Shown here in pieces: positions 18,595 through 30,231 of a stretch of 64,000 nt of DNA. Position 1 is the stretch's first letter. Each line of letters opens with the position of its first letter. Where the stretch lies: the NCBI RefSeq assembly GCF_002929335.1, contig NZ_PJIL01000001.1, positions 186,001 to 250,000 on the forward strand, given 5' to 3'. The translations under genes were made by a program, and so were the position numbers. Source of the DNA: Arthrobacter sp. Y81. GTDB taxonomy: Bacteria > Actinomycetota > Actinomycetes > Actinomycetales > Micrococcaceae. The notes beneath the pieces were generated by a model. That model saw only the letters and a program-made list of their open reading frames with translations. It had not been told where the DNA came from and made no database searches.

Positions 18595-20487
18595 ATGTGT
18601 GGAATCGTAGGATACGTAGGCCATTCGTCAGGCCGGGTAAATGTTGGCCACGGCGCGTTGGACGTTGTCCTTGAGGGACTCCGCCGTCTGGAGTACCGGG
18701 GATATGACTCCGCCGGCGTCGCGGTGGTGGCGGACGGGGCCATTTCGTCCCGCAAGAAATCCGGGAAACTGAGCAATCTGCTCACCGAACTGGAAGAGCG
18801 GCCGTTGCCGGATTCCGTCACCGGAATAGGCCACACCCGCTGGGCCACCCATGGCGGCCCCACGGACCAGAACGCGCACCCGCACCTGGCCGACGGCGGC
18901 AAGCTGGCCCTGATCCACAACGGCATCATCGAAAACTTCGCCGAGCTCAAGCTCGAACTGCTCCAGGGCGGCGCCACGTTCGCGTCCGAGACGGACACCG
19001 AGGTGGCCGCCGTGCTCCTGGGCGACATCTTCCGGAACAAGCTGGGCGGCGACCCCGCCAACGGCGGCCTGACCAAGGCCATGCAGCTTGCCTGCCAGCG
19101 CCTGGAAGGCGCCTTCACCCTGCTGGCCGTGCACGCGGACCAGCCCGACGTCGTCGTCGCCGCCCGGCGCAACTCGCCGCTCGTGGTGGGCCTGGGCGAG
19201 GGCGAAAACTTCCTCGGCTCGGACGTCTCCGGCTTCATCGACTACACCCGCCGCGCCGTGGAACTGGGCCAGGACCAGATCGTGACCATCACCGCGGACA
19301 CCGTGGAGATCACCGACTTCTTCGGCGCCCCGGCCCAGGGCAAGGAATACCACGTGGACTGGGATCCGGCCTCGGCCGAAAAGGGCGGCTACCCGTCCTT
19401 CATGGAGAAGGAAATCCACGACCAGCCCGACGCCGTCGCCAACACCCTGCTGGGACGTTCGGACCTGGACGGCAAGCTGACCCTCGATGAAATGCGCATC
19501 GACCCCGAGCACCTGAAAAAGATCAACAAGATCATCGTGCTCGCCTGCGGCACCTCCGCGTACTCGGGCCAGGTGGCCAAGTACGCGATCGAGCACTGGT
19601 GCCGGATCGCCACCGAGGTGGAGCTCTCCCACGAGTTCCGCTACCGGGACCCGATCGTGGATGAGAACACGCTGATTGTGTCCATCTCCCAGTCCGGCGA
19701 GACCATGGACACCCTGATGGCCGTCCGGTACGCCAAGGAACAGGGCGCCAAGACCCTCTCCATCTGCAACACCAACGGCTCCACCATCCCGCGTGAATCC
19801 GACGCCGTGCTGTACACACACGCCGGTCCGGAGATCGCCGTCGCGTCCACCAAGGCCTTCCTGGCCCAGATCACCGCCGCCTACCTGCTGGGCCTGTATT
19901 TGGCACAGCTGCGCGGCAACAAGTTCCAGGGCGAGATCAAGGACATCCTGGCCGACCTCGCCAAAGTCCCGGCGAAGATCCAGCAGGTCCTGGACCACGT
20001 GGACGAGATCAAGGAACTGGCCCGGTCCATGGCGGACGCCAAGTCGGTGCTGTTCCTGGGCCGCCACGTCGGGTTCCCGGTGGCCATGGAAGGCGCGCTC
20101 AAGCTCAAGGAACTGGCCTACATCCACGCCGAGGGCTTTGCCGCCGGCGAGCTCAAGCACGGCCCCATCGCCCTGATCGAGGAGGGCCAGCCGGTGTTCG
20201 TGGTGGTTCCCTCCCCGCGCGGCCGGAACTCGCTGCACGCCAAGGTGGTCTCCAACATCCAGGAGGTCCGGGCCCGCGGCGCTAAGACCATCGTGATCGC
20301 CGAGGAAGGCGACGAAGCGGTCAAGGCCTACGCCGAGCACGTCTTCTACATCCCGGAGACGCCCACGCTCCTGGCACCCCTGCTGGCCACCGTGCCGCTG
20401 CAGATCTTCGCCCTCGAACTTGCCACGGCCAAGGGATACGACGTGGACCAGCCACGCAACCTGGCCAAGAGCGTGACCGTAGAATAA
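18595..20487 (+). CDS. glmS: Glutamine-fructose-6-phosphate aminotransferase GlmS
   Basis: 630 aa. Makes glucosamine-6-phosphate, the committed step to UDP-GlcNAc. The class II glutamine amidotransferase nucleophile is Cys2 in [18 protein letters not shown] and [14 protein letters not shown] follow, and two SIS sugar-isomerase domains occupy the C-terminal half ([39 protein letters not shown]). Ends in the conserved KSVTVE. I see no glmS ribozyme in its very short upstream region. acpS begins 5 bp after the stop. Confidence 0.97.
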   Translation: MCGIVGYVGHSSGRVNVGHGALDVVLEGLRRLEYRGYDSAGVAVVADGAISSRKKSGKLSNLLTELEERPLPDSVTGIGHTRWATHGGPTDQNAHPHLADGGKLALIHNGIIENFAELKLELLQGGATFASETDTEVAAVLLGDIFRNKLGGDPANGGLTKAMQLACQRLEGAFTLLAVHADQPDVVVAARRNSPLVVGLGEGENFLGSDVSGFIDYTRRAVELGQDQIVTITADTVEITDFFGAPAQGKEYHVDWDPASAEKGGYPSFMEKEIHDQPDAVANTLLGRSDLDGKLTLDEMRIDPEHLKKINKIIVLACGTSAYSGQVAKYAIEHWCRIATEVELSHEFRYRDPIVDENTLIVSISQSGETMDTLMAVRYAKEQGAKTLSICNTNGSTIPRESDAVLYTHAGPEIAVASTKAFLAQITAAYLLGLYLAQLRGNKFQGEIKDILADLAKVPAKIQQVLDHVDEIKELARSMADAKSVLFLGRHVGFPVAMEGALKLKELAYIHAEGFAAGELKHGPIALIEEGQPVFVVVPSPRGRNSLHAKVVSNIQEVRARGAKTIVIAEEGDEAVKAYAEHVFYIPETPTLLAPLLATVPLQIFALELATAKGYDVDQPRNLAKSVTVE

Positions 20488-20492
20488 GCCGC

Positions 20493-20840
20493 ATGATTGT
20501 TGGCATTGGCGTAGACGTCGTAGACATTGAACGGTTCGGCAGGCAGCTCGAACGGACCCCCGGGCTCCGGGACAGGCTGTTCGTCCCGGCCGAGCGTGAG
20601 CTGAACACGCGCTCCCTGGCCGCGCGCTTTGCGGCCAAGGAAGCGGTGGCGAAGGTCCTGGGCGCTCCCGCGGGGATGAACTGGCAGGACTGCTGGATCG
20701 GACTGGACCAGAACGGCCCCACCATCCAGGTCAAGGGCACCGTGCTGGCCGTCGCCGAGTCCAAGGGCGTCAAGCGCTGGCACCTGTCGATGAGCCACGA
20801 CGGCGGGATCGCCACGGCGACCGTCCTCGCGGAGGGCTGA
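20493..20840 (+). CDS. acpS: Holo-ACP synthase AcpS
   Basis: 115 aa. Transfers phosphopantetheine from CoA to acyl carrier protein. [15 protein letters not shown] (Mg-binding Asp) and [13 protein letters not shown] (Glu/Lys of the active site) are diagnostic, as is [13 protein letters not shown] near the end. Five bp after glmS and 54 bp before nnr, so probably in one operon. CoaA nearby supplies the CoA pathway. Confidence 0.95.
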   Translation: MIVGIGVDVVDIERFGRQLERTPGLRDRLFVPAERELNTRSLAARFAAKEAVAKVLGAPAGMNWQDCWIGLDQNGPTIQVKGTVLAVAESKGVKRWHLSMSHDGGIATATVLAEG

Positions 20841-20894
20841 CGCGGCCTTTCACCTGACAGCCCTGCCGTGGACCCAGCACCGATTGGACTGAAC

Positions 20895-22421
20895 ATGATC
20901 AGCGCCTACACCGGAACCCAAATACGGGAGGCCGAACAGCGCTTTGTCCAGGCAAGCCTGGGCGCTGGCACGGGCGCAGTTCTTATGCAACGGGCCGCCT
21001 ACGGACTGGCCAACGCCGTGGTCCGTGAACTCGCCGTGCGCGGGATCCGCCGCTACGGGGCGAGCGTTGCGGTCCTGGCGGGCAAGGGCAACAACGGCGG
21101 AGACGGGCTGTTCGCCGCCGCTTTCCTGGCGGCCCGCGGAATGCGTACGACGGCGGTCCTCACCGCAGGGGAGGCCCACCCGGAAGGCCTTGCCGCCTTC
21201 GAGCGGGCCGGCGGCCGCGTCCTGATGCTCACCGACCACAACGCCGGTGAGTTGGCAGCGTCAACCGTCCGTGCCGACGTCGTGATTGACGCGGTGCTGG
21301 GGACCGGCGCACGGGGCGGCCTCCGCGGCGCAGCGGCGTCCCTTATCGGGAAGCTGCGGACTGCGAACCACGGCTTCGTGGTGGCCTGCGACGTTCCCAG
21401 CGGCGTGGACGCCGACACCGGTGAGGCCCATGACCCGGTCCTTCCCGCTGACTTCACGGTGACCTTCGGCGGCGCAAAAGTTGGCCTGCTTTCCGATCCC
21501 GGCGCGGACTATTCCGGACGGGTGCTGGTCATCCCTATAGGCATCGAAGAAGGGCTCCCGTGGCCGGCGCTGCGGCGGCTCGAAGTCGAGGACCTGAAAG
21601 CCCTGTTTCCCCGGCCGGCCAGGCGCGCGCACAAATACTCCCGCGGGGTGCTCGGCGTTGTTGCAGGCTCATCCACGTATCCCGGCGCAGCCGTGCTTGC
21701 CTGCCGGGGGGCCCTGGCCGCGGGGGTGGGCATGGTGCGCTACCTCGGGCCGCCGGAGGTCGCCGAGCTGGTCCGCCAGGCCTGCCCGGAAGTGGTCTGC
21801 AGCACCGGGACCGTGGCTGAAGCCCACGTCCAGGCCTGGCTGGTGGGTTGCGGCCTGGATGAGGCCGATGAGCAGCAGCTGCAGCGCGTGCGTGACGCCG
21901 CCGATTCGGGCCTGCCGACCATTGCCGACGCCGGAGCCTTGCCGGCACTTCCCGATGTGCTGGCCCCGCAGGTTGTCTTGACACCCCACGCAGGCGAGCT
22001 GGCAGCGCTGCTGGGGCGCCTTGGGCAGGAGCTGGACCGGTCCGCCGTTGAGGCCTCCACGCTTGCCGCCGTGCGCCAGGCCGCGGGGCTGACCGAGGCC
22101 ACGATCCTGTTGAAGGGTGCCACCACGCTGGTGGCTTCGCCGTTCCAGGACTTCTACAGCCAGGCGGACGGCACACCCTGGCTTGCCACCGCCGGCAGCG
22201 GGGACGTCCTGGCCGGAATCACCGGGGCGCTGATGGCGCAACTGGGTTCCGACGTCGGACGCTTCACTGCGCGGGGCATCGATCCGGACGAGCGCTGGGC
22301 GGCCATCGGCGCCATGGCGGCAAGCCTGCACGGCCGCGCTGGAACCCGTGCTTCCGCCGGGGGTCCCGTGACCGCCGGTGCCATCGCTGACTGCGTGCCG
22401 GAGGTGATGCGGACGCTGTAA
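20895..22421 (+). CDS. nnr: Bifunctional NAD(P)HX epimerase/dehydratase
   Basis: 508 aa. Repairs hydrated NAD(P)H. The N-terminal YjeF-type epimerase domain (about 1-215) has GKGNNGGDGLFAA and CDVPSGVDADTGE. The C-terminal ADP/ATP-dependent dehydratase domain (about 225-505) has TPHAGELA and TAGSGDVLAGITGAL. I chose ATG 20895 (MISAYTGTQIREAE), which fits the family N-terminus. A GTG at 20868 is an alternative adding nine residues. In many actinobacteria alr follows; here about 17.7 kb of other genes intervene. Confidence 0.93.
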   Translation: MISAYTGTQIREAEQRFVQASLGAGTGAVLMQRAAYGLANAVVRELAVRGIRRYGASVAVLAGKGNNGGDGLFAAAFLAARGMRTTAVLTAGEAHPEGLAAFERAGGRVLMLTDHNAGELAASTVRADVVIDAVLGTGARGGLRGAAASLIGKLRTANHGFVVACDVPSGVDADTGEAHDPVLPADFTVTFGGAKVGLLSDPGADYSGRVLVIPIGIEEGLPWPALRRLEVEDLKALFPRPARRAHKYSRGVLGVVAGSSTYPGAAVLACRGALAAGVGMVRYLGPPEVAELVRQACPEVVCSTGTVAEAHVQAWLVGCGLDEADEQQLQRVRDAADSGLPTIADAGALPALPDVLAPQVVLTPHAGELAALLGRLGQELDRSAVEASTLAAVRQAAGLTEATILLKGATTLVASPFQDFYSQADGTPWLATAGSGDVLAGITGALMAQLGSDVGRFTARGIDPDERWAAIGAMAASLHGRAGTRASAGGPVTAGAIADCVPEVMRTL

Positions 22422-22512
22422 ACCATGGGGCGCAAAGCCCAGTAACCAGAATAGTAATCCTACTTACTAGTAGTCTGTCTAGAGATTTGTTTCGTTCGCA
22501 CGAGGAGTACAC

Positions 22513-24786
22513 ATGGAAGTCTGGCCCGGATCGGCATACCCGCTGGGAGCCACCTTTAACGGCACTGGCACGAACTTTGCGCTGTTCAGCGAGAGGGCCG
22601 ACAAGGTGGAACTGTGCCTCTTCGATGACGACGGTGCGGAGACCCGGATCGAGGTCCTCGAAGTAGACGGCTACGTATGGCACTGCTACCTGCCCCACAT
22701 CCAGCCGGGACAGAAATACGGGTACCGCGTCCACGGGCCGTACGATCCCGACTCCGGGAACCGGTTCAACCCGAACAAACTGCTGATGGACCCGTATGCG
22801 AAGGCTGTGCACGGCAAGATCGACTGGGACCCGGCGCTGTTCTCCTACAACATGGGCGATCCCGATTCCCGCAACGATGCCGACTCCGCGCCGCACATGA
22901 TGATGGGCGTGGTGATCAACCCGTTCTTCGACTGGGACGGCGACCACCTGCCCCGCATCCCGTACCACAAGTCCGTGATCTACGAGGCCCACGTCAAAGG
23001 CCTGACCCAGCTGCACCCCGAGGTTCCGGAGGACCAGCGCGGCACCTACGCCGGCGTGGCCCATCCCTCGGTCATCGCCCACCTGCAGAAGCTGGGCGTC
23101 ACCGCGATCGAGCTCATGCCCGTGCACCAGTTCGTCAATGACGGCATCCTGGAAGACAAGGGCCTGAACAACTACTGGGGCTACAACACCATCGGCTTCT
23201 TCGCCCCGCACAACAGCTACAGCTCCACCGGTGACACCGGCCAGCAGGTGCAGGACTTCAAGGCAATGGTCCGCTCGCTGCATCAGGCGGGCATCGAAGT
23301 GATCCTCGACGTCGTCTACAACCACACCGCCGAAGGCAACCACCTGGGCCCCACGCTGTCCTTCAAGGGCATCGACAACGCCGCCTACTACCGGCTCATG
23401 GACGGCGACGAAAAGCACTACATGGACTACACGGGCACCGGCAATTCGCTCAACGTCCGGCACCCCCACTCACTGCAGCTGCTCATGGATTCCCTGCGCT
23501 ACTGGGTCACCGAAATGCACGTGGACGGCTTCCGGTTCGACCTCGCCTCCACCCTGGCCCGTGAGTTCTACGACGTTGACAAGCTGTCCACCTTCTTCGA
23601 ACTCATCCAGCAGGATCCGGTGGTTTCCCAGGTCAAGCTGATCGCCGAGCCGTGGGACGTCGGCCCCGGCGGCTACCAGGTGGGCAACTTCCCGCCGCAG
23701 TGGACGGAATGGAACGGAAAGTACCGCGACACCGTCCGCGACTTCTGGCGGGGAGAACCGTCCACCCTGGGCGAATTCGCCTCCAGGATCACCGGCTCCG
23801 CCGACCTCTACGAGCACTCGGGCCGCCGGCCGGTCGCCTCGATTAACTTCGTCACCGCCCACGACGGGTTCACCCTGTCTGACCTGGTGTCCTACAACGA
23901 GAAGCACAACGAGGCCAACGGCGAGGACAACAACGACGGCGAATCGCACAACCGTTCCTGGAACTGCGGCGCCGAAGGCCCCACCGACGACCCCAAGGTC
24001 CTCGGACTCCGCGCCCGGCAGCAGCGCAACTTCATCGCCTCGCTGCTGCTCTCGCAGGGCGTGCCCATGCTGCTTCACGGCGACGAACTGGGCCGCACCC
24101 AGCAGGGCAACAACAACGGCTACTGCCAGGACTCCGAACTGACCTGGATCAACTGGGACAACGTGGACCAGCCGCTCATCGAGTTCACGGCCGCCGTCAA
24201 CGCACTCCGGCACAGGCACCCCACGTTCCGCCGCAGCAAATTCTTCGACGGCAGGCCGGTGCTCCGCGGCGAGGGAGAGAGGCTTCCGGACATCGAATGG
24301 CTGGACGTTGACGGTTCCACGATGAAGCCCGATGACTGGGACAGCGGCCTGGGCCGGTCCATCGGCGTATTCCTCAACGGCGATGGCATCCAAGGCCTGG
24401 ACGAGCGGGGCCGGCGGATCACCGACGTCAACTTCGTGCTGTACTTCAATGCGGACGTCGAAGAAGTGAAGGTCACCCTGCCATCCGACGAACACGCCCC
24501 GGCCTGGGACGTCATCATCGACACCGCGGGCCACAATGCCGATACCGACCCGGTGGCGGCTGGCGGTGTCTTGGCCGTGGACGCCAAGTCGCTCGTGGTG
24601 CTCCGCGCGCACAGCACGCCCGAAGTCGAACCAGACCACTCTGTGGCGGCCTCGCTCGCGGCGTTGTCGCAGACCACCACCAGCGACACGGCAGCGCTGA
24701 CCAGCCCGGTGGTCCCGGATCGGGCAACCTCGGCCAAAGTCATGAAGTCGAAGCCAAAGCCGAGGCCGAAAAAGTCGAAGTCATGA
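22513..24786 (+). CDS. glgX: Glycogen debranching enzyme GlgX
   Basis: 757 aa. Hydrolyses alpha-1,6 branches of glycogen and releases maltooligosaccharides. N-terminal CBM48-like region ([20 protein letters not shown]), GH13 catalytic domain with [19 protein letters not shown] (nucleophile Asp), LIAEPWD (acid Glu) and [12 protein letters not shown]. The last about 45 residues form an unusual tail, Ser/Thr/Ala-rich and then very Lys/Pro-rich ([11 protein letters not shown]). ATG with GAGGAG upstream. Its stop overlaps treY by 4 bp, so the three genes form one operon. Confidence 0.95.
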   Translation: MEVWPGSAYPLGATFNGTGTNFALFSERADKVELCLFDDDGAETRIEVLEVDGYVWHCYLPHIQPGQKYGYRVHGPYDPDSGNRFNPNKLLMDPYAKAVHGKIDWDPALFSYNMGDPDSRNDADSAPHMMMGVVINPFFDWDGDHLPRIPYHKSVIYEAHVKGLTQLHPEVPEDQRGTYAGVAHPSVIAHLQKLGVTAIELMPVHQFVNDGILEDKGLNNYWGYNTIGFFAPHNSYSSTGDTGQQVQDFKAMVRSLHQAGIEVILDVVYNHTAEGNHLGPTLSFKGIDNAAYYRLMDGDEKHYMDYTGTGNSLNVRHPHSLQLLMDSLRYWVTEMHVDGFRFDLASTLAREFYDVDKLSTFFELIQQDPVVSQVKLIAEPWDVGPGGYQVGNFPPQWTEWNGKYRDTVRDFWRGEPSTLGEFASRITGSADLYEHSGRRPVASINFVTAHDGFTLSDLVSYNEKHNEANGEDNNDGESHNRSWNCGAEGPTDDPKVLGLRARQQRNFIASLLLSQGVPMLLHGDELGRTQQGNNNGYCQDSELTWINWDNVDQPLIEFTAAVNALRHRHPTFRRSKFFDGRPVLRGEGERLPDIEWLDVDGSTMKPDDWDSGLGRSIGVFLNGDGIQGLDERGRRITDVNFVLYFNADVEEVKVTLPSDEHAPAWDVIIDTAGHNADTDPVAAGGVLAVDAKSLVVLRAHSTPEVEPDHSVAASLAALSQTTTSDTAALTSPVVPDRATSAKVMKSKPKPRPKKSKS

Positions 24787-27155
24787 AGACGCCCGTCTCC
24801 ACTTACCGGCTCCAGATCCGCCCTTCGTTCACGCTCCAGGACGCTGCCGCCACGGTGCCTTACCTGAAGTCGCTGGGCGTGGACTGGATCTACCTCTCGC
24901 CAATCCTGACGGCGGAAAAGGGATCCGACCACGGCTACGACGTCACCGATCCGTCCACCGTCGACCCCGACCGTGGCGGCCCGGAAGGGCTGAAGGCGCT
25001 GTCCCGGGCAGCCCGGGGCGCCGGCATGGGCGTGCTCGTGGACATTGTGCCGAACCATGTGGGGGTGGCATCGCCCTACCAGAATCCTTGGTGGTGGTCC
25101 CTCCTCAAGGAAGGCAAACAGTCCCGTTACGCCGAGGCGTTCGACGTCGACTGGGACTTCGCCGGCGGCCGCGTACGGCTGCCCGTGCTGGGCAGCGATG
25201 ACGACCTCGACAAGCTGGAAATCCGCGACGGCGAACTCCGCTACTACGACCACCGGTTCCCGCTGGCGGACGGCAGCTACTCCGAAGGGGACGACCCGCG
25301 CGACGTCCACGCCCGCCAGAACTACGAACTCGTAGGCTGGCGCCGCGCGGACAACGAGCTCAACTACCGCCGCTTCTTCGCGGTCAATACGCTGGCCGGC
25401 GTCCGGGTCGAAGTTCCCCGGGTGTTCGACGAGGCGCACGAGCAAGTGGTGCGCTGGTTCCGCGAGGGGCTGGCGGACGGTCTCCGGATCGACCACCCGG
25501 ACGGGCTGGCGGACCCCGAGGGCTACCTCCGGCGGCTCCGCGAAGCGACCGGCGGCAGCTACCTGCTGATCGAGAAGATCCTGGAACCCGGGGAGGAACT
25601 TCCGGCCTCCTTTGAATGCGAGGGGACCACCGGCTACGACGCACTGGCGGATGTGGACCGGCTCTTCGTCGACGCCGAGGCGCAGACGGCCCTGGACCAG
25701 CTCGACGGCAGGCTCCGCGGCGGCGAACCCGCCGACTATGACGAGATGATCCGCGGGACCAAACGCAGGATCACCGACGGCATCCTGCACTCGGAGATCC
25801 TGCGGCTGGGACGGCTGATTCCGGCAGAAACGGTCCTCGACGCCGGCCCTGCGGCGGACGCGCTGTCCGAGATCATAGCTGCCTTTCCGGTGTACCGGAC
25901 CTACCTTCCGTTCGGGGAGGAAGTCCTGAAGGAGGCCTGCAGCCTGGCTGCGCGGAACCGGCCCGACCTGGCGCTGGCGGTGGAATTGCTGCTGCCGCTG
26001 CTGCTGGACTCCGGTTCGGCGCTGGCGCAGCGGTTCCAGCAGACGTCCGGCATGGTGATGGCCAAAGGGGTGGAGGACACCGCCTTCTTCCGCTACACCC
26101 GGCTGGGGACCCTGACCGAAGTGGGCGCCGATGCCACCGAGTTCGCCCTCACTCCTTCGGAATTCCACCGCCGGATGGAACGGCGCGAAGCCGAACTTCC
26201 GCTGTCCATGACAACGCTCAGTACGCACGACACCAAGCGCAGCGAGGACACCCGGGCCCGGATTTCGGTGATTTCCGAGTTCGTCGCGGAGTGGGACAAG
26301 GTGCTGACCAGGCTGCAGGAACTGGCGCCGCTGCCGGACGGGCCGCTCGCCAGCCTGTTGTGGCAGGCCATCGCCGGTGCCTGGCCCGCCTCCCGGGAAC
26401 GCCTGCAGCAGTACGCCACCAAGGCAGCCCGCGAGGCCGGGAATTCGACCGACTGGCTCGACCCGGACGAGGCGTTCGAGCAGAAGCTGGCCGCCGCCGT
26501 CGACTCCGTCTTCGATAACCCGGAGGTCCGTGCGGAACTGGAGTCCTTCGTGGCCCTGCTGGAGCCGTACGGCGCGGCGAACGCGCTGTCAGCGAAACTG
26601 GTGCAGCTGACCATGCCCGGGGTGCCGGACGTGTACCAAGGCACCGAGTTCTGGGACCGTTCCCTCACCGATCCGGACAACCGGCGGACCGTCGACTTTG
26701 CCGCGAGGCAGCGGGCACTGGCCGCCCTCGACGCCGGCGAGCGTCCGGCGTCGTACCAGGATGACGCAGCCAAGCTGCTGGTGGCCTCGCGGGCGCTCCG
26801 GCTCCGGCGCGACCGGCCGGAACTCTTCACCGGCTACGCGGCAGTCGCCGCGGCCGGCCCGGCAGCGGAGCACCTGGTGGGCTTCAGCCGCGGAACGGGT
26901 TCCGCTGGCTCAGCCGGTGCCGGTGCCTCAGCCGGTGCCGTCACGCTGGCCACCCGGCTGCCGCGCCGGCTGGAACAGGCCGGCGGCTGGCAGGACACCA
27001 CCGTTACCCTGTCCGCGGCAATGACCGACGAGCTCACGGGAAACAGCTTCGGGCCCGGGCAGGTGTCCGTCGCGGACGTCCTGGCCAGGTACCCCGTTGC
27101 CTTGCTCGTTCCTGCCACCTCTGCCACTTCCGAACGATCGGAGAACGACGGATGA
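24783..27155 (+). CDS. treY: Malto-oligosyltrehalose synthase TreY
   Basis: 790 aa. Converts the reducing-end alpha-1,4 bond of maltooligosaccharides into alpha,alpha-1,1. STYRLQI near the start, GH13 motifs [22 protein letters not shown] (nucleophile), LLIEKIL (acid), and [11 protein letters not shown] are typical of TreY. A Gly/Ala/Ser-rich insert ([13 protein letters not shown]) lies near residue 710. Overlaps glgX and treZ by 4 bp at each end (ATGA). Supplies substrate to TreZ. Confidence 0.95.
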   Translation: MKTPVSTYRLQIRPSFTLQDAAATVPYLKSLGVDWIYLSPILTAEKGSDHGYDVTDPSTVDPDRGGPEGLKALSRAARGAGMGVLVDIVPNHVGVASPYQNPWWWSLLKEGKQSRYAEAFDVDWDFAGGRVRLPVLGSDDDLDKLEIRDGELRYYDHRFPLADGSYSEGDDPRDVHARQNYELVGWRRADNELNYRRFFAVNTLAGVRVEVPRVFDEAHEQVVRWFREGLADGLRIDHPDGLADPEGYLRRLREATGGSYLLIEKILEPGEELPASFECEGTTGYDALADVDRLFVDAEAQTALDQLDGRLRGGEPADYDEMIRGTKRRITDGILHSEILRLGRLIPAETVLDAGPAADALSEIIAAFPVYRTYLPFGEEVLKEACSLAARNRPDLALAVELLLPLLLDSGSALAQRFQQTSGMVMAKGVEDTAFFRYTRLGTLTEVGADATEFALTPSEFHRRMERREAELPLSMTTLSTHDTKRSEDTRARISVISEFVAEWDKVLTRLQELAPLPDGPLASLLWQAIAGAWPASRERLQQYATKAAREAGNSTDWLDPDEAFEQKLAAAVDSVFDNPEVRAELESFVALLEPYGAANALSAKLVQLTMPGVPDVYQGTEFWDRSLTDPDNRRTVDFAARQRALAALDAGERPASYQDDAAKLLVASRALRLRRDRPELFTGYAAVAAAGPAAEHLVGFSRGTGSAGSAGAGASAGAVTLATRLPRRLEQAGGWQDTTVTLSAAMTDELTGNSFGPGQVSVADVLARYPVALLVPATSATSERSENDG

Positions 27156-28906
27156 CGACGACTGCAAACGCAAGCCAACGCTTCGATATCTGGGCACCCG
27201 ATGTCAGCGCCATCACCCTGCTGGCGGGCGGCTCTGAATATCCGATGAGCCAACGCGGCGGGGGCTGGTGGACAGCTCCGGCTGCACCCGCCGACGGGGA
27301 CGTCGACTACGGCTACCTGCCGGGGACCGACACCACTCCGTTGCCGGATCCCCGGTCGCGGCGGCAGCCGGCGGGCGTCCATTCCCTGTCCCGCACCTTT
27401 GACCCGTCCGCCCATGAGTGGGCGGACGGGAACTGGCCGGGCCGGGAGCTGCGGGGCGCCGTCATCTATGAGCTGCACATCGGCACCTTCACTCCCGAGG
27501 GCACCCTTGAGGCCGCGGCCGGAAAGCTGGGCTACCTCAAGGAGCTCGGCATCGACTTTGTGGAACTGCTGCCGGTCAACGGCTTCAACGGCACCCACAA
27601 CTGGGGCTACGACGGCGTCCTCTGGTACACCGTCCATGAGGGCTACGGCGGGCCTGCCGCCTACCAGCGCTTCGTGGACGCCGCGCATGCCGCCGGCCTG
27701 GGCGTCATCCAGGACGTGGTGTACAACCACCTCGGCCCCAGCGGCAACTATCTGCCGCGCTTCGGGCCCTACCTGAAGTCGGGGGAGGGGAACACCTGGG
27801 GCGACTCGGTCAACCTCGACGGGGGCGGGTCCGACGAGGTCCGCCACTACATCCTCGACAACGCGGCCATGTGGCTCCGCGACTACCACGTGGACGGGCT
27901 GCGGATCGACGCCGTGCACGCCTTCAAGGACGAGCGCGCCGTCCATCTCCTGGAGGACTTCGGCGCCCTCGGCGATGCCGTGTCCGCCGAAACCGGCCGG
28001 CCGGTCAGCATGATCGCGGAGTCGGACCTCAACAACCCCCGCCTGCTGTACCCCCGGGACGTCAACGGGTACGGGCTGGAGGGGCAGTGGAGCGACGACT
28101 TCCACCACGCCGTCCACGTGAACATCAGCGGGGAGACGGAGGGGTACTACAGCGACTTCGACTCGCTGGGCGCCCTGGCCAAGGTCCTGCGCACCGGTTT
28201 CTTCCACGACGGAAGCTACTCCAGCTTCCGCGGCCGGCACCATGGACGGCCCATCAACACCGGGCTGGTTCATCCTGCCGCACTGGTGGTGTGCAGCCAG
28301 AACCACGACCAGATCGGCAACCGCGCCACCGGCGACAGGCTGTCCCAGTCGCTGTCCTACGGGCAGCTGGCCCTGGCGGCGGTCCTCACGCTGACGTCCC
28401 CGTTCACCCCCATGCTCTTTATGGGGGAGGAGTACGGCGCCACCACGCCCTGGCAGTTCTTCACCTCCCACCCCGAGCCTGAGCTGGGCAAGGCGACGGC
28501 GGAAGGCCGCATCAAGGAGTTCGAGCGCATGGGGTGGGATCCCGCCGTCGTGCCCGACCCCCAGGACCCGGAAACCTTCCGGCGTTCAAAACTGAACTGG
28601 GACGAGGCCGCGGAGGGCGACCATGCCCGCCTCCTGGACCTCTACCGCTCGCTGACCGCGTTGCGGCGCAGCACTCCGGAACTGGCAGGCCTGGGGTTCA
28701 CGGACACCGCGGTGGACTACAGCGAAGAGGAGGGCTGGCTGCGGTTGCGTCGCGGAGACGTGCACGTGGTGCTGAACTTCTCGGAGCAGGCGATCAAGCT
28801 CGACAACGCCGGAGGAACCTTGCTGCTCTCCACCGATGAGGCAACGCGGCCGGACGGCGCTTCGCTCGTCGTGGCCCCGTGGAGCGCCGCCATTCTGCGG
28901 GTCTAG
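27152..28906 (+). CDS. treZ: Malto-oligosyltrehalose trehalohydrolase TreZ
   Basis: 584 aa. Releases free trehalose from maltooligosyl-trehalose. N-terminal [14 protein letters not shown], then GH13 motifs [23 protein letters not shown] (nucleophile), [11 protein letters not shown] (acid), [11 protein letters not shown], and FMGEEYG. Completes the OtsAB-independent glycogen-to-trehalose route with GlgX and TreY. Trehalose is a common osmoprotectant in this group. Terminated by the hairpin at 28931-28969. Confidence 0.95.
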   Translation: MTTTANASQRFDIWAPDVSAITLLAGGSEYPMSQRGGGWWTAPAAPADGDVDYGYLPGTDTTPLPDPRSRRQPAGVHSLSRTFDPSAHEWADGNWPGRELRGAVIYELHIGTFTPEGTLEAAAGKLGYLKELGIDFVELLPVNGFNGTHNWGYDGVLWYTVHEGYGGPAAYQRFVDAAHAAGLGVIQDVVYNHLGPSGNYLPRFGPYLKSGEGNTWGDSVNLDGGGSDEVRHYILDNAAMWLRDYHVDGLRIDAVHAFKDERAVHLLEDFGALGDAVSAETGRPVSMIAESDLNNPRLLYPRDVNGYGLEGQWSDDFHHAVHVNISGETEGYYSDFDSLGALAKVLRTGFFHDGSYSSFRGRHHGRPINTGLVHPAALVVCSQNHDQIGNRATGDRLSQSLSYGQLALAAVLTLTSPFTPMLFMGEEYGATTPWQFFTSHPEPELGKATAEGRIKEFERMGWDPAVVPDPQDPETFRRSKLNWDEAAEGDHARLLDLYRSLTALRRSTPELAGLGFTDTAVDYSEEEGWLRLRRGDVHVVLNFSEQAIKLDNAGGTLLLSTDEATRPDGASLVVAPWSAAILRV

Positions 28907-28930
28907 CCGCCGGTTTTGTTTGCCTCTCCT

Positions 28931-28969
28931 GTTACGCCGCGGGCTGTTTGTGTCTGCCCGCGGCGTAAC
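28931..28969 (+). terminator. Terminator after treZ
   Basis: A perfect 14-bp stem (GTTACGCCGCGGGC / GCCCGCGGCGTAAC) with an 11-nt T/G-rich loop, 24 bp after the treZ stop. No T-run, as is common in high-GC genomes. Confidence 0.7.
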
Positions 28970-29005
28970 AACGGACATGTTGGCTGTAGCCTGCGTCACA
29001 GCTGG

Positions 29006-29011
29006 CAGGAT
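29006..29011 (+). promoter_or_regulatory. -10-like element for the aldo/keto reductase
   Basis: CAGGAT lies 7 nt before the ATG at 29019, matching the leaderless spacing of neighbouring genes. The first base departs from TANNNT, and a GGCAGGA stretch could also act as a ribosome site. Confidence 0.35.
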
Positions 29012-29018
29012 AGATAGT

Positions 29019-30056
29019 ATGACTTATTCGGCAGCGGACAACCGCTATGAATCCATGCCCTACCGCCGCGTCGGACGCAGCGGCCTGAAACTTCCGGCTA
29101 TCTCCCTTGGGCTCTGGCACAACTTCGGCGACGACAAGCGGTTTGATGAGCAGCGCGCCATCCTCCGCCGCGCCTTCGACCTGGGCGTCACCCACTTCGA
29201 CCTGGCCAACAACTACGGCCCGCCGGACGGCTCCGCCGAAACCAACTTCGGCCGCCACCTGCAGGACGACTTCAAGCCGTACCGCGACGAGCTCGTCATC
29301 TCCACCAAGGCCGGCTACTACATGTGGCCCGGCCCGTACGGCGAGTGGGGCTCCCGCAAATCCCTGATCTCCAGCCTGGACCAGTCCCTGCAGCGCATGG
29401 GCCTGGACTACGTGGACATCTTCTACAGCCACCGCCCGGATCCGGAAACGCCCATGGAGGAAACCATGGGAGCACTGGACTACGCCGTGCGTTCAGGCAA
29501 GGCGCTGTACGCGGGCATCTCCTCCTACACGCCCGAGCAGACCATCGAGGCGGCCCGGATCCTCAAGGAACTCGGCACCCCGCTGCTCATCCACCAGCCC
29601 AGCTATTCCATGCTGAACCGCTGGACCGAGAACGGGACGCCGAACCTGTACGAGGCGCTCGAAGAGGTGGGCGCCGGTTCCATCGCGTTCTCCCCACTGG
29701 CGCAGGGCATGCTGACGGACCGCTACCTGAATGGCATCCCGGCCGATTCACGTGCGGCCAAGGAACGGTTCCTGTCCGAATCGGCACTGACCGAGGACAA
29801 ACTGGACCGGGTCCGGGGACTCAACAAAATCGCCATGGACCGCGGGCAGTCGCTGGCGCAGATGGCCATCGCCTGGATCCTCCGCGACCAGCCCAGGGGC
29901 ACCCCCGTGACGTCCGCCCTGGTGGGCGCGTCCAGCGTCAGGCAGCTGGAGGACACGCTGTCCGCCATCAACAACCTGGCGTTCACCCAGGAGGAGCTGA
30001 ACGCGATCGACGAGTTCGCCGTCGAATCCGATATCAACCTTTGGGCACAGAAGTAG
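29019..30056 (+). CDS. Aldo/keto reductase (YghZ/Kv-beta-like)
   Basis: 345 aa. NADPH-dependent reductase of the AKR superfamily. The N-terminus YRRVGRSGLKLPAISLGLWHNFGDD, the catalytic tetrad contexts FDLANNYGPPDG (Asp, Tyr), ISTKAGYYM (Lys) and DIFYSHRPD (His), and the cofactor loop GASSVRQLEDTL are clear. The length and N-terminus suggest the YghZ group that reduces methylglyoxal-type aldehydes. Substrate not determinable. Single gene between two hairpins. Confidence 0.9.
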   Translation: MTYSAADNRYESMPYRRVGRSGLKLPAISLGLWHNFGDDKRFDEQRAILRRAFDLGVTHFDLANNYGPPDGSAETNFGRHLQDDFKPYRDELVISTKAGYYMWPGPYGEWGSRKSLISSLDQSLQRMGLDYVDIFYSHRPDPETPMEETMGALDYAVRSGKALYAGISSYTPEQTIEAARILKELGTPLLIHQPSYSMLNRWTENGTPNLYEALEEVGAGSIAFSPLAQGMLTDRYLNGIPADSRAAKERFLSESALTEDKLDRVRGLNKIAMDRGQSLAQMAIAWILRDQPRGTPVTSALVGASSVRQLEDTLSAINNLAFTQEELNAIDEFAVESDINLWAQK

Positions 30057-30062
30057 CCGGCG

Positions 30063-30087
30063 CGTAACAGAGCCACGTAACAGAGCC
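30063..30087 (+). repeat. 12-bp direct duplication after the reductase stop codon
   Basis: CGTAACAGAGCC at 30063-30074 and 30076-30087 (period 13), starting 7 bp after the stop codon. Confidence 0.9.
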
Positions 30088-30123
30088 GCCGGGGCCGGCC
30101 GGGAACATCTCCGGCCCCGGCGG
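30086..30123 (+). terminator. Terminator after the aldo/keto reductase
   Basis: A perfect 13-bp stem (CCGCCGGGGCCGG / CCGGCCCCGGCGG) with a 12-nt loop, 30 bp after the stop codon. Confidence 0.7.
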
Positions 30124-30231
30124 TGTTAGCTAGAATGCAAGGGCGCCCCATGGCGCTGTGCCCATCAGCCGCCGCCGCACATCAGAGTGCAGCCGCGCCG
30201 GGCACGTGAAGTTTGTTCTCAAAGGAGTTCC

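Noticed and set aside
18628..20340. Long minus-strand open frame (570 codons) opposite glmS
   Set aside because: Antisense shadow produced by high-GC codon bias; it has no recognisable motifs, while the glmS frame carries full family signatures.
22460..22473. CTACT-TACT-AGTAG inverted repeat upstream of glgX as an operator
   Set aside because: Short (5-bp arms), no linked regulator and no recognised consensus; too weak to list as a site.
24120..26228. 702-codon minus-strand open frame opposite glgX/treY
   Set aside because: Spans the junction of two well-supported genes and shows no domain; shadow frame.
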